The notes under the pieces: generated by a model
Told to the model about the DNA's origin: nothing
Database searches by the model: none
The model's input: the letters and a program-made list of their open reading frames with translations, nothing else
Origin: a virus
Virus record (IMG/VR): IMGVR_UViG_3300037558_000964
Coordinates: 1-30,945 of that record
Reading direction: 5' to 3' (one strand)
Length of the DNA: 30,945 nucleotides
Shown: positions 23,990-30,924 of the stretch, in pieces
How positions within the stretch are numbered: the stretch's first letter is position 1
How the letters are laid out: every line of letters begins with the position of its first letter
Translations under genes and position numbers: made by a program

Positions 23990-26096
23990 GTGGCACTTCA
24001 GATATTTCCATCCAGTTTTTTCCAACTGACATTTCTACATCGAGGGGTATCGATATGTCATAGTCAAACCGCTTTTTTATCTCTGGTGTAATATCTCGCA
24101 TCGACCACACCAAAGCCTTTTTTACTTGGTCTATTTCACTTGGGTGGCAGTCCACCACAATAGAATCATGCACAGTTAAAATCAGTTTTGACTTTAGGTC
24201 TAACTCTTTAAATTTCTTTAATGCTCTGACGCACGATAGGGGAACAATCGTAGCAGTCGCAAAACTTTGACACGGGAAGTTAACAATTTGGGTAGACTGA
24301 CTTACTCGCCCATTTCTAAACTTCTTCACGTTAGGAAAATAGAACTGTCGCCCAGATGGTGTAGTAACTAAACCATTACTTACAACACCTTCTTTTAACT
24401 TAATATGCCACTCTGCCAGCCCCTTATATACATTAAAGAACTCCTTAACATATTTTTGAACGTGAGGTGGTTCTGTGGTCAGCATTCCGCCATAGAGAGG
24501 AGCGAAAGTTGCATACTTATAACGTGATCTCTCGTCTTTAGTTACTTCTAAAGCTGGTTTTTGTAAAACAATTGAAGCCGTCTGCTTATGGATATCTTTG
24601 CCATTGGCGATATCTTCTTCAATTTGTTTGTCGCCTGACAGGATGCCAGCCACCCTAAACTCAAGCCCTGAATAATCAAACTCAACTATACTTCCGTTCT
24701 CAAATCGGCTGACAACAGCCTTTCTAACAGGAAACTTATTGCCTTTAGGTTGATTTTGATAATTTGGTCTAGTTGAACTCAGTCTACCTGTTCTTGTCGT
24801 TGTTTGATTGAACTCAGAGTGAATAAGTCCAGTTTCTCTGGTCCACCTCTTAATGCCCACTACAAAAGAATCTAAGTAAGTATTAATTGCATGAAGCCTT
24901 ATAATTTTAGTGATAAATTCAACTGCAATTGGCTTATTTAATTCATTCGCACGGCTTGTCAGCTTATTAAGAGTAATTTTATCAGTCTTAAAGCCGTTGA
25001 TAGAGGCATCACGTGGGGATAACGGGGCAAGCCGCAAGCCAGCTAATTCACTTTGGGGTACATAGATAGCACCAAGCCCATCGCACATGGTACACTTAGA
25101 TATATTCTTGTACGGGTCACCATTTTTCTTGTACTTTTGAATAACCCCCTTGCCGTTACAGACTTTGCAAGTATGGGCCACAGTTTTATAAACTTTCCTT
25201 GTGGTTGCTCTTACAGAATCAACAAATTTTCGATCATTCATGCGAGGGGCTGGTAAAGGCTTACCTTGGGGGTTTACACCAATATTCCAAATATTTCTGT
25301 GGACCTCACGATCAATAACAGAGCGACTATATATAACAGTCGAGAGGTCTGCCCCTGATTGTAAATTAATAGGAGTATCCCCCATCACTTGCTCAACAAG
25401 TTCTTTTAGACGAGATTGAATTTCTGTTTTCTCAGCAACATAATCACGCTCAACCTCTAGAAGGGTGGGCATATCAATTTTAATACCATTTCGTTCAATC
25501 TCGACGAGAAACTGAAGCATATCCATCGAAAGATCAAACTCTGGTTTTAAACCTTTGTTGTATTGCGTTTCCAAATCCCGTTGCTGTTCGACGTAAATAT
25601 CACGGCACGACAAAACGTCCGCCTCTAAATATTCTAGAACTTTAGCTAATTCTATTTCTTCAAAGCCTTTCCCAGCTTTAAACTCCGCATCCACAAGGTC
25701 AGACTTTTTGAGCGTCACTCGCCGTCGCACGGCAGTCTCTTTTAATGACTTTGAAATATTCATCTGCCCTCTAGCAAACAAATACTCACCAATCATAGTA
25801 CAGTAAATCGTTTCAGGAAGTTTGAAACCTCTTTCAAGTAACTGCAATGTATCGAACTTGGCGTTATGGCAGACCAAAATCTTTTTAGCCGCAAGCCTAG
25901 AGTCCAAGAGAGAACGACTGTCTGGAGTCTCTTTCTCAAGGTGATGAAATACAGAATGTTCGTACCCGTATTCTTCTGTCCACCAACCAAGTGCCACCAA
26001 TTTATTTTTCGGGTTTTTAGCAGAATTGTCGATAACTCCATCTTCTTTTCGATCAACCGTAGTTTCTGCATCCAATACAATTATATCACTCAACAT
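23982..26096 (-). CDS. Family A DNA polymerase with 3'-5' exonuclease and DnaJ-like zinc-finger insert
   Basis: A 704-aa replicative polymerase. The exonuclease domain has LDAETT (Asp9, Glu11), CHNAKFD (His77, Asp82) and EYLEAD (Tyr156, Asp160). The polymerase domain has motif A FDYSGLEF (Asp474), motif B YKYATFAPLYGG (Lys527, Phe531, Tyr535) and motif C TVHDS (His643, Asp644). Between them, residues 310-342 carry CKVCNGKG and CTMCDGLG, two CxxCxGxG units, half of a DnaJ central zinc domain. This insertion is known from HMO-2011 and supports that relationship. Phe531 aligns with E. coli Pol I Phe762. The start overlaps the helicase gene by 11 bases, with AGAGG about ten bases upstream. Confidence 0.93.
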   Translation of the reverse strand: MLSDIIVLDAETTVDRKEDGVIDNSAKNPKNKLVALGWWTEEYGYEHSVFHHLEKETPDSRSLLDSRLAAKKILVCHNAKFDTLQLLERGFKLPETIYCTMIGEYLFARGQMNISKSLKETAVRRRVTLKKSDLVDAEFKAGKGFEEIELAKVLEYLEADVLSCRDIYVEQQRDLETQYNKGLKPEFDLSMDMLQFLVEIERNGIKIDMPTLLEVERDYVAEKTEIQSRLKELVEQVMGDTPINLQSGADLSTVIYSRSVIDREVHRNIWNIGVNPQGKPLPAPRMNDRKFVDSVRATTRKVYKTVAHTCKVCNGKGVIQKYKKNGDPYKNISKCTMCDGLGAIYVPQSELAGLRLAPLSPRDASINGFKTDKITLNKLTSRANELNKPIAVEFITKIIRLHAINTYLDSFVVGIKRWTRETGLIHSEFNQTTTRTGRLSSTRPNYQNQPKGNKFPVRKAVVSRFENGSIVEFDYSGLEFRVAGILSGDKQIEEDIANGKDIHKQTASIVLQKPALEVTKDERSRYKYATFAPLYGGMLTTEPPHVQKYVKEFFNVYKGLAEWHIKLKEGVVSNGLVTTPSGRQFYFPNVKKFRNGRVSQSTQIVNFPCQSFATATIVPLSCVRALKKFKELDLKSKLILTVHDSIVVDCHPSEIDQVKKALVWSMRDITPEIKKRFDYDISIPLDVEMSVGKNWMEISEVPLD

Positions 26097-27309
26097 ATCG
26101 GGATACCTCTGGTTGTATCTGGCATATAATAGTGCCGTGATAACCAGATAGTTTATTCTTGCTGACGGTTATAAAACGGGTGTTGTCTTGCTGGCCGTCG
26201 TCAGTCTCTCCAGAGTGTCTCCCTACTCCTAAGATTATATCAGCCTCACCAGCCTTGCCCATCTTAGAGCCAGCCATAAGCGTATAACTTAAACGGGTTA
26301 CGTTTTCAGCTTCCGCTGAGGCCTGACTTAAAGCAATGACGGCACAGGATGACTTTTTAGCAAGCTCTCGTAACCTTCTATATAGCTCTGCTAACTTTTC
26401 ATGGCTGGCATTATATTTACCTTCAAGTTGGACCTTGTCGGCCTGATCAATGATCACAATATCGGGTTGAATGTAATCAACATAAGCTTCTAGCTTAAAT
26501 AAAGACCACTCCTGTGTGTCTTTCATAATAAGGTTATCTTTTATGTTGGCATACTGTGTAACCGCTTTGAGTGAATCTTTTGTTATCTCCTCACGGGTCA
26601 TACCAGTATAGGCTTGGTAGGCTCTTAACTTAGTTCGTTTAACCTTTTCCTCATTTCCTATATATAGTACCTTTGCACCTTGCTGGCAGAAACCATTCGG
26701 AGCAACGCAGAGTGACACGGCAAGTGCCGTCTTACCTGTTTCGCTGGTGGCGAACAAAATACCAAACTCGCTAGGACCAATGCCGTAAACGTGACTTGAT
26801 AAAGTTCTTAGATTAAACTTGTAGCGATTTTCGTTTGATGTTTCGTAAAGAAGGTCTTCAAGATCATCCGTACAAGCCTCACCAAACTCATCTTCCATCA
26901 TTTCATTTTTAGCAGAAGAACCTAGACGTAGCACCTTATCCCAATTTTCATAATTTCCTTCAGAGATTTGTATTCCTAGATTTGCAAGTTCTCTACCCTT
27001 CTCTTGCTGTATAAGCTCTCTAAGAACATCCACTGCAACTTCTTTGGTAAGAGAGGGGACGCTGGCAATAGATTCTATTATGTCTCTTGTAGCATTTAAA
27101 TCCGCCTCTGTAGCCACAGGATTATTAATTGTGTATAAAGCCATAACGTCATCAACAGTTATGTCCTTTTGGTATTTTTCATGGGCATTTTTAATAGTGT
27201 TAAAGATTACCCGTGATTCGTCGCTAAATAGGCTGTCTTTTAATAGTACTTTATTCTCGTTATAAAATTGATTTTTAAGAATAGTACTTAACAGTTTTGA
27301 TTCTAACAT
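26086..27309 (-). CDS. DnaB-like replicative helicase
   Basis: A 407-aa RecA-fold helicase of the DnaB/gp4-helicase type that unwinds DNA ahead of the polymerase. Residues 1-150 are a helical N-terminal domain (LESKLLSTIL, typical of DnaB-N). The ATPase core has Walker A ATSETGKT (187-194, catalytic Lys193), Walker B DIVIID (283-288), an ALSQAS motif 3 and a SKNKLSGYHGT C-terminal motif. No primase is fused; that function is the separate gene at 27915-28694. I begin at ATG 27309, five bases after GAGG, rather than at GTG 27315, which overlaps it. The 18-base leader repeat lies just upstream, and its 3' end overlaps the polymerase gene. Confidence 0.88.
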   Translation of the reverse strand: MLESKLLSTILKNQFYNENKVLLKDSLFSDESRVIFNTIKNAHEKYQKDITVDDVMALYTINNPVATEADLNATRDIIESIASVPSLTKEVAVDVLRELIQQEKGRELANLGIQISEGNYENWDKVLRLGSSAKNEMMEDEFGEACTDDLEDLLYETSNENRYKFNLRTLSSHVYGIGPSEFGILFATSETGKTALAVSLCVAPNGFCQQGAKVLYIGNEEKVKRTKLRAYQAYTGMTREEITKDSLKAVTQYANIKDNLIMKDTQEWSLFKLEAYVDYIQPDIVIIDQADKVQLEGKYNASHEKLAELYRRLRELAKKSSCAVIALSQASAEAENVTRLSYTLMAGSKMGKAGEADIILGVGRHSGETDDGQQDNTRFITVSKNKLSGYHGTIICQIQPEVSRYVE

Positions 27310-27322
27310 TTGCACCTCAATA

Positions 27323-27340
27323 TAAATAGTTGTGCCACTC
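27323..27340 (-). promoter_or_regulatory. 18-base leader repeat upstream of helicase
   Basis: The minus strand reads GAGTGGCACAACTATTTA, followed by TATTGAGGTGCAA and the ATG. It matches the element at 29285-29302 in 17 of 18 bases. Lying in a short leader between a terminator (27365-27388) and the gene, it could be an operator, an RNA element or part of a phage promoter. Confidence 0.5.
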
Positions 27341-27364
27341 TGTTAGCATGATTCTTAAAAACAA

Positions 27365-27388
27365 TAAAGCCCCAATTAAGGGGCTTTA
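27365..27388 (-). terminator. Rho-independent terminator
   Basis: TAAAGCCCC (27365-27373) pairs with GGGGCTTTA (27380-27388), a 9-bp stem with a 6-base loop. On the minus strand a T-rich tract (TTGTTTTTAAG) follows. It lies four bases past the stop of the 67-aa gene, between it and the helicase. Confidence 0.8.
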
Positions 27389-27392
27389 CTAA

Positions 27393-27596
27393 TTAAGTTG
27401 ATCTAAATTTCATTTTCTCAATGTCGGGTGGAACGTCACCCCTTCTTTCTTTCATTGCGACTTGATGAAACACCACTCTTTTATTTCCTTTTGTAATACT
27501 AGCTATTGCTCCTTCAAGTTTATCTTGTTCGTCAGCAACTTCTCTGAAGCCACCATCTATATCATAATCAATTATGACTATTCCTCTTGCTTTCAT
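27393..27596 (-). CDS. Small conserved marine-phage hypothetical protein
   Basis: A 67-aa protein beginning MKARGIVIIDYDIDGGFREV and ending DIEKMKFRST, with a central EGAIASITKGNKRVVFHQVAMKERRGD. Small proteins of this layout occur in replication regions of marine phages, but no function is known to me. The sequence predicts a beta-strand, a helix and a second strand with a basic patch, so binding to nucleic acid or protein is possible. I start at ATG 27596 because AGGA (27606-27603) sits at good spacing. The frame stays open to 27659, but that start is less well supported. A terminator follows the stop. Confidence 0.65.
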   Translation of the reverse strand: MKARGIVIIDYDIDGGFREVADEQDKLEGAIASITKGNKRVVFHQVAMKERRGDVPPDIEKMKFRST

Positions 27597-27640
27597 TGTA
27601 AATCCTTTTGATGTGCAAAAGATATTCATACCAAAAATTT

Positions 27641-27656
27641 CACCACGGGCGTGGTA
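27641..27656 (-). terminator. Weak terminator-like hairpin
   Basis: ACCAC (27642-27646) and GTGGT (27651-27655) form a 5-bp stem with a 4-base loop, and on the minus strand GAAATTTTT follows. It could attenuate transcription ahead of the 67-aa gene, but the stem is short. Confidence 0.25.
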
Positions 27657-27789
27657 CATTTGGCCTTTTAAATATCGTTTTCCAACGTAAATAATTTATG
27701 TTTATTGGTTTTTTCACAAACTAATCCTTAATAAAGTTACCTATTACTAGCTTGCGAAGTCATTCACTGGCTACTAATTAATAATTAAA

Positions 27790-27918
27790 TTATATGTTGG
27801 GTTTCGGAGGAGCGGTTTGATTGTTACACCAAGCTGACTTTTTAAGATAACAATATCCGCCGCCGTAAAGGATAAATCCGACTCGATACACGGTTAAAGG
27901 TTTTATATTATACTTCAT
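27790..27918 (-). CDS. Short hypothetical protein after primase
   Basis: A 42-aa frame beginning MKYNIKPLTVYRVGFILYGG and ending TAPPKPNI. Its ATG overlaps the primase stop (ATGA at 27915-27918), and AGAGGGG lies about seven bases upstream, strong signs of translation. There is a short aromatic, glycine-containing hydrophobic stretch (residues 10-24) but not a full membrane span, then a proline-rich end. No function can be named. Confidence 0.55.
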   Translation of the reverse strand: MKYNIKPLTVYRVGFILYGGGYCYLKKSAWCNNQTAPPKPNI

Positions 27919-28694
27919 GACACTACCCCTCTTATCTCTCGCTCACTCAGGTTTTTTAAATCTTTTTTAGTCATACGCACCACACTCGTTACAAAATTGT
28001 TAATTTTCTTAGAAACATTTATTGCCTTGCTACTTGCGTCAGCATCAAGAACAACAATTACTTTTTTAAATGATTTTAACTGCACACACTTCTGTATGTT
28101 TATAGATGTTCCTAAAAGTGCAATTCCAGTAAACTCTTTAAGTCTTGATACACTACAGGCGGAAGGTACGTCTTCTACTACAACAGCCGTAGAACCTGTT
28201 CCAACTGCAAACAGATCTTTTGTATCTCCGTAGCTCACCCATTTTGGCATTTGATTATATAAAGCCCTTCCAATTGCACCTAAGTAAGTCTTATTATAAA
28301 AAACAACTCTCTTGTCAATAGGGGAATACTTAATATCTATAAGTTTATTAACGTAAGCCTCATAACTATTACATTTTTTTAGGTAGGTTATAGCCTCTAA
28401 GTGATGTTCGACGTTAGATATAATTGTGGGCAAAGCCTTTGATTTGTTAGGTGACTCAATAACAGGAGACTTATCTAAGGCTCGTCTACAACTGTCTATG
28501 GACCTATTTGTATAATATGCACCTTTAGCAAAGCACGACGCTTTAAAACAATTCCAAAGGATTTTACCGTTACTAGTACGGGAAATAGTAAACTTCTTTC
28601 TTCCACCGCAGAAAGGGCAATCAAGCGTAAGCCTGTCACCCTCTCTTAAAGTGATGTTTTGGATTAACTCCAGTTGTTCAGATCTACTAAACAT
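27915..28694 (-). CDS. DNA primase, zinc ribbon plus TOPRIM domain
   Basis: A 259-aa DnaG-type primase that would lay RNA primers for the phage polymerase. The zinc ribbon is CPFCGG and CFKASC (Cys26, 29, 49, 54). The TOPRIM core has the conserved glutamate in VVVEDVPSA (Glu174) and the DxD motif in VVLDADAS (Asp217, Asp219). It is shorter than bacterial DnaG and lacks a helicase domain. In T7 the two functions share one protein, while here the helicase is separate. It starts right after the 119-aa gene with no strong Shine-Dalgarno, implying coupling, and ends in an ATGA overlap with a 42-aa gene. Confidence 0.87.
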   Translation of the reverse strand: MFSRSEQLELIQNITLREGDRLTLDCPFCGGRKKFTISRTSNGKILWNCFKASCFAKGAYYTNRSIDSCRRALDKSPVIESPNKSKALPTIISNVEHHLEAITYLKKCNSYEAYVNKLIDIKYSPIDKRVVFYNKTYLGAIGRALYNQMPKWVSYGDTKDLFAVGTGSTAVVVEDVPSACSVSRLKEFTGIALLGTSINIQKCVQLKSFKKVIVVLDADASSKAINVSKKINNFVTSVVRMTKKDLKNLSEREIRGVVS

Positions 28695-28695
28695 T

Positions 28696-29055
28696 TTAGG
28701 CTACTGGAAGTTCTGGAGAAACGTATATGAGAAAGACAGGAGATTCTCCAGTAGGAATGTTTGGACGTTCTGCAAACCAGACGTAATCTCCAACGTCTGC
28801 ATACTTTCTCAATTTAGGTATGCTCATACGCTGATCACCTCGTTTGGTTTTGTAGAATTTAATCTTTACTTCTTCTCCGTCTGGATAATCTAAGAATGAT
28901 TTAGCAAAGACGGCATTAACGTATTTATCAGAACCATTTAATGTAATACCAAATTGATTTCGTATCCCAGCTTTAGCGTCTATGATGTATTTACCAACCA
29001 TAGTAGGAGTGAGTTTAAGGTATAACTTTTTTTCTACGAATACTTTATTCCACAT
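28696..29055 (-). CDS. Hypothetical protein in early operon
   Basis: A 119-aa protein I do not recognise. It has alternating strands, with KLYLKLTPTMVGKYIID, a NAVFAKSFLDYPDGEEVKIKFY block and YADVGDYVWFAERP near the end. That pattern of small beta-domain with basic patches recalls a compact nucleic-acid-binding fold, but this is only an impression. It follows directly after the 70-aa gene (TAA then ATG with no spacing), has AAGGAGAG upstream, and is followed by primase two bases later. Placement between the promoter and primase suggests an early function. Confidence 0.6.
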   Translation of the reverse strand: MWNKVFVEKKLYLKLTPTMVGKYIIDAKAGIRNQFGITLNGSDKYVNAVFAKSFLDYPDGEEVKIKFYKTKRGDQRMSIPKLRKYADVGDYVWFAERPNIPTGESPVFLIYVSPELPVA

Positions 29056-29268
29056 TTAAGTTCTCTCCTTACTTTTCCACTCGTTTCCATTCCATTCGTT
29101 TGCCTCTTCCAGCATCTCAATCTTAGTCATAATTTCTACCGCAAGATCTAGTCTGCCTTGGATTACTTGTAGTTCCATTTCAGGTGCTTTGTTAACACCC
29201 CACTCATCTAGTAATCGGTTGCACTCCCATCTTTCTAATCTAAGCCATCTTTTTATCTTCTTCTTCAT
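29056..29268 (-). CDS. Small basic hypothetical protein, first gene after the early promoter
   Basis: A 70-aa protein with a very basic N-terminus (MKKKIKRWLRLERWECNRLL) and a helical acidic C-terminus (IMTKIEMLEEANEW). There is no known motif. The strongly charged halves would suit a small DNA- or protein-binding factor. GAGG lies about seven bases before ATG 29268. The 18-base leader repeat at 29285-29302 and the promoter at 29339-29366 lie directly upstream, so this would be the first product of that transcript. Confidence 0.6.
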   Translation of the reverse strand: MKKKIKRWLRLERWECNRLLDEWGVNKAPEMELQVIQGRLDLAVEIMTKIEMLEEANEWNGNEWKSKERT

Positions 29269-29284
29269 AGTTCACCTCATTGAG

Positions 29285-29302
29285 TAAATAGTTGAGCCAC
29301 TC
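29285..29302 (-). promoter_or_regulatory. 18-base leader repeat upstream of 70-aa gene
   Basis: The minus strand reads GAGTGGCTCAACTATTTA, 17 of 18 bases identical to the copy at 27323-27340. It lies in the leader between the promoter (29339-29366) and the GAGGTG ribosome binding site. Confidence 0.5.
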
Positions 29303-29317
29303 ATGTATGGGTAGTTC

Positions 29318-29335
29318 GGACCCACAGAGCGGTCC
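29318..29335 (-). promoter_or_regulatory. Hairpin at the predicted transcript 5' end
   Basis: GGACC (29318-29322) and GGTCC (29331-29335) form a 5-bp stem with an 8-base loop. It coincides with the expected start site of the 29339-29366 promoter, so it could cap the mRNA or serve as an operator. Confidence 0.3.
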
Positions 29336-29338
29336 TCA

Positions 29339-29366
29339 CTTATAACACTGGAGAATTATTAGTCAA
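29339..29366 (-). promoter_or_regulatory. Sigma70-type early promoter
   Basis: On the minus strand TTGACT (29366-29361) is followed after 16 bases by TATAAG (29344-29339), both near consensus. It would start transcripts near 29332 for the 70-aa, 119-aa, primase and downstream genes. Confidence 0.6.
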
Positions 29367-29445
29367 GCCACTTAATTAGTGTAAGTTATGGGCCTAACAC
29401 CTCGTATCCCTATTAAGTCATTGATTTTAAAGGAGAACCAACCAC

Positions 29446-29483
29446 CCTGAAGGTCGTAGGTTCAAATCCTACCCCCGCAACCA
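29446..29483 (+). other. attP: attP core: 3' end of a tRNA, probably initiator tRNA-Met
   Basis: The 38 bases contain part of an anticodon stem (CCTGA), variable loop AGGTC, T-stem-loop GTAGG-TTCAAAT-CCTAC, acceptor strand CCCCGCA, discriminator A and CCA. No 5' half of a tRNA is present, so this is a fragment. E. coli fMet ends almost identically, and A at position 72 fits the unpaired C1-A72 of initiators; the CCTGA stem and GTAGG arm fit alphaproteobacterial versions as I know them. With an integrase 310 bases away, this is the phage attachment core that would rebuild the host tRNA on integration. Confidence 0.8.
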
Positions 29484-29609
29484 AGTTATTGTTTTCATTG
29501 GATTTTATTTTTAAAAAATGCCCAAATCGTGGTAATGGTAACTTTTGGTAACGAAATGAGCATTTTTTTAGATTTTAGTGATTTATTTGTCGTATTTAAA
29601 ACCGAATCA
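29484..29609. repeat. attP arm region with direct and inverted repeats
   Basis: The AT-rich stretch beside the attP core holds TGGTAA(C/T) three times (29530, 29536, 29546). Two inverted repeats flank it: AAAAAATGC (29513-29521) with GCATTTTTT (29560-29568), and TTAGTGATT (29575-29583) with AATCACTAA (29605-29613). Such arrays suit integrase arm-type or accessory-factor sites. No gene is visible on either strand here. The other side (29367-29445) holds only an imperfect palindrome at 29389-29410. Confidence 0.45.
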
Positions 29610-29762
29610 CTAATATTTTCCTGTAACTTTTAAATAAAGAATTTCCAGTGTTGTCGAAACAGCTATCAGGGGCCAAAATATAGCTGTAACAACTATGTTT
29701 CCTTTTGGCACTTTATAGTCCACCATCATCTCCATTAGTAAAATACTACCAAGACAATGCAT
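29610..29762 (-). CDS. Small membrane protein candidate between integrase and attP
   Basis: A 50-aa frame from ATG 29762 with one hydrophobic span (about residues 24-44, NIVVTAIFWPLIAVSTTLEI) and a short polar end. It would be a single-pass membrane protein of unknown role. The integrase stop is followed by AAGGAGAG, in the same frame, but the first ATG is about 25 bases on, too far for that site. An internal start closer to GGAG (residues 10-15) is possible. Inverted repeats (ACAGCTAT at 29659-29666 and ATAGCTGT at 29680-29687) overlap it, so part of this sequence may instead be attP structure. Confidence 0.4.
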   Translation of the reverse strand: MHCLGSILLMEMMVDYKVPKGNIVVTAIFWPLIAVSTTLEILYLKVTGKY

Positions 29763-29792
29763 TGCTATGTAAATGTATATAATTATCTCTCC

Positions 29793-30869
29793 TTATCCAA
29801 ATCTCTTCATAAGACCCGTTGTAGCCATTTTCTTGGTAGGTCGTACATAAGTAGACAGTATGTTTCTAGACAGATGGCCCGTGACTGATCTGAGTTCGTC
29901 TTCTGTACAGCCAGCCTCTGCCATCTCCGTAGCACCTGTACGTCGTAAGTCCATTAGTTTTAATTCAGACGGTAAGCCAGCCTCTATGCGTATTCTCTGG
30001 GCATACTTATTATATAGTCTGTTGTCCGAATAATGATTGCCTGTAGTCTCACAGATTACAATCTTATTAGTTGGTTCACCTCTTGTTAATGTTTCGATCC
30101 TTTCAAGCAATCTAGGTGAAAGTTGAAGGTCCACTTCTACTCCAGTTTTCTTTTGTTTAAACCGAAAACTAGTGCCATCAAAATTACCCCACGTTAAAAG
30201 TCTCATGTCACTTACTCTCTGGCAAGTGTCGTAGCACATCAAAGCTATTGTACCTATAGAACTAAATCCCATCTTATCAGCGGTGTTAATAAAGTGGAAC
30301 ACTTGTTCCTTTTCCCATAAAACTACTCTAGAAGGTATTCCCTTTAATCCCATCTTAGCGAAGGGGTTCATACGCACTTTTTGATGCTTTAAAGCAATCA
30401 TAAAGAGCCGCCTAAGTACCTTACACATATGTGTAGCCCTGTGCTGGCTATATGTATCACGCACTTGTTTGTATAGTGTCTCCGTAAACTGGCTATCCAC
30501 GTTTCTCAATAGCATCTCACCAAAAAACGTCCGACTTTCACCGATTTTAGTTAAACAAGCCTGTCGAAATAAAGAATCATACGCCACCTTACTGTTACGG
30601 GCTAAGTTCTCATAAGTAAGTGATGTTTTATAGAACCGAATAAAGCCAGCCACGGTGTTTTCATCTTTACTTATCTGTGGATGTTTTCCGTCAAGATAGT
30701 TTTTGTATTCCTCGTCCATTTGACGACACCGAAATACGGCATCCTCCAAATGATCGAAGGTTTCGTTTGTAATTAAAAGAGAATCCCTTAAAGCCTTACT
30801 TGGATTTGCTCTCCAAGTCACAACTCCCCTGTTACTCACTCTTTTCGATAAATATTTGACTTTTGTCAT
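29793..30869 (-). CDS. int: Tyrosine recombinase / phage integrase
   Basis: A 358-aa integrase that would recombine attP with the host tRNA gene. Residues about 70-165 form the SAM-like core-binding domain. The catalytic domain has Arg218 in TCQRVSDM, a lysine in the QKKTG hairpin (240/241), box II MDLRRTGAT with Arg309, His332 in TGHLS and nucleophile Tyr341 in STYVRP. The usual histidine of H-x-x-R is Met306. I start at ATG 30869, five bases after AAGGAG, rather than at GTG 30875. A promoter lies 27 bases upstream and the attP core about 310 bases downstream. No repressor or excisionase is recognised in the window. Confidence 0.9.
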   Translation of the reverse strand: MTKVKYLSKRVSNRGVVTWRANPSKALRDSLLITNETFDHLEDAVFRCRQMDEEYKNYLDGKHPQISKDENTVAGFIRFYKTSLTYENLARNSKVAYDSLFRQACLTKIGESRTFFGEMLLRNVDSQFTETLYKQVRDTYSQHRATHMCKVLRRLFMIALKHQKVRMNPFAKMGLKGIPSRVVLWEKEQVFHFINTADKMGFSSIGTIALMCYDTCQRVSDMRLLTWGNFDGTSFRFKQKKTGVEVDLQLSPRLLERIETLTRGEPTNKIVICETTGNHYSDNRLYNKYAQRIRIEAGLPSELKLMDLRRTGATEMAEAGCTEDELRSVTGHLSRNILSTYVRPTKKMATTGLMKRFG

Positions 30870-30895
30870 TTGCACTCCTTGTTGGTAGGCCTATG

Positions 30896-30924
30896 ACCTT
30901 ACTAAGGGGCGGACTCAAAGTCAA
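30896..30924 (-). promoter_or_regulatory. Sigma70-type integrase promoter
   Basis: On the minus strand TTGACT (30924-30919) and TAAGGT (30901-30896) are 17 bases apart, giving a start near 30889 and a leader of about 20 bases. GACT-CAA-AGTC at 30912-30922 is a small palindrome over the -35, a possible operator half-site. Confidence 0.55.

Noticed and set aside
27640-27717. A 25-aa minus-strand frame starting at GTG 27717 with AAGGA upstream
   Set aside because: Very short, GTG start, no overlap with neighbours, and it ends inside a hairpin; possible but not supported enough to list.
29446-29483. A functional tRNA gene
   Set aside because: Only the 3' half is present; upstream bases do not form an anticodon loop, D-arm or 5' acceptor strand.
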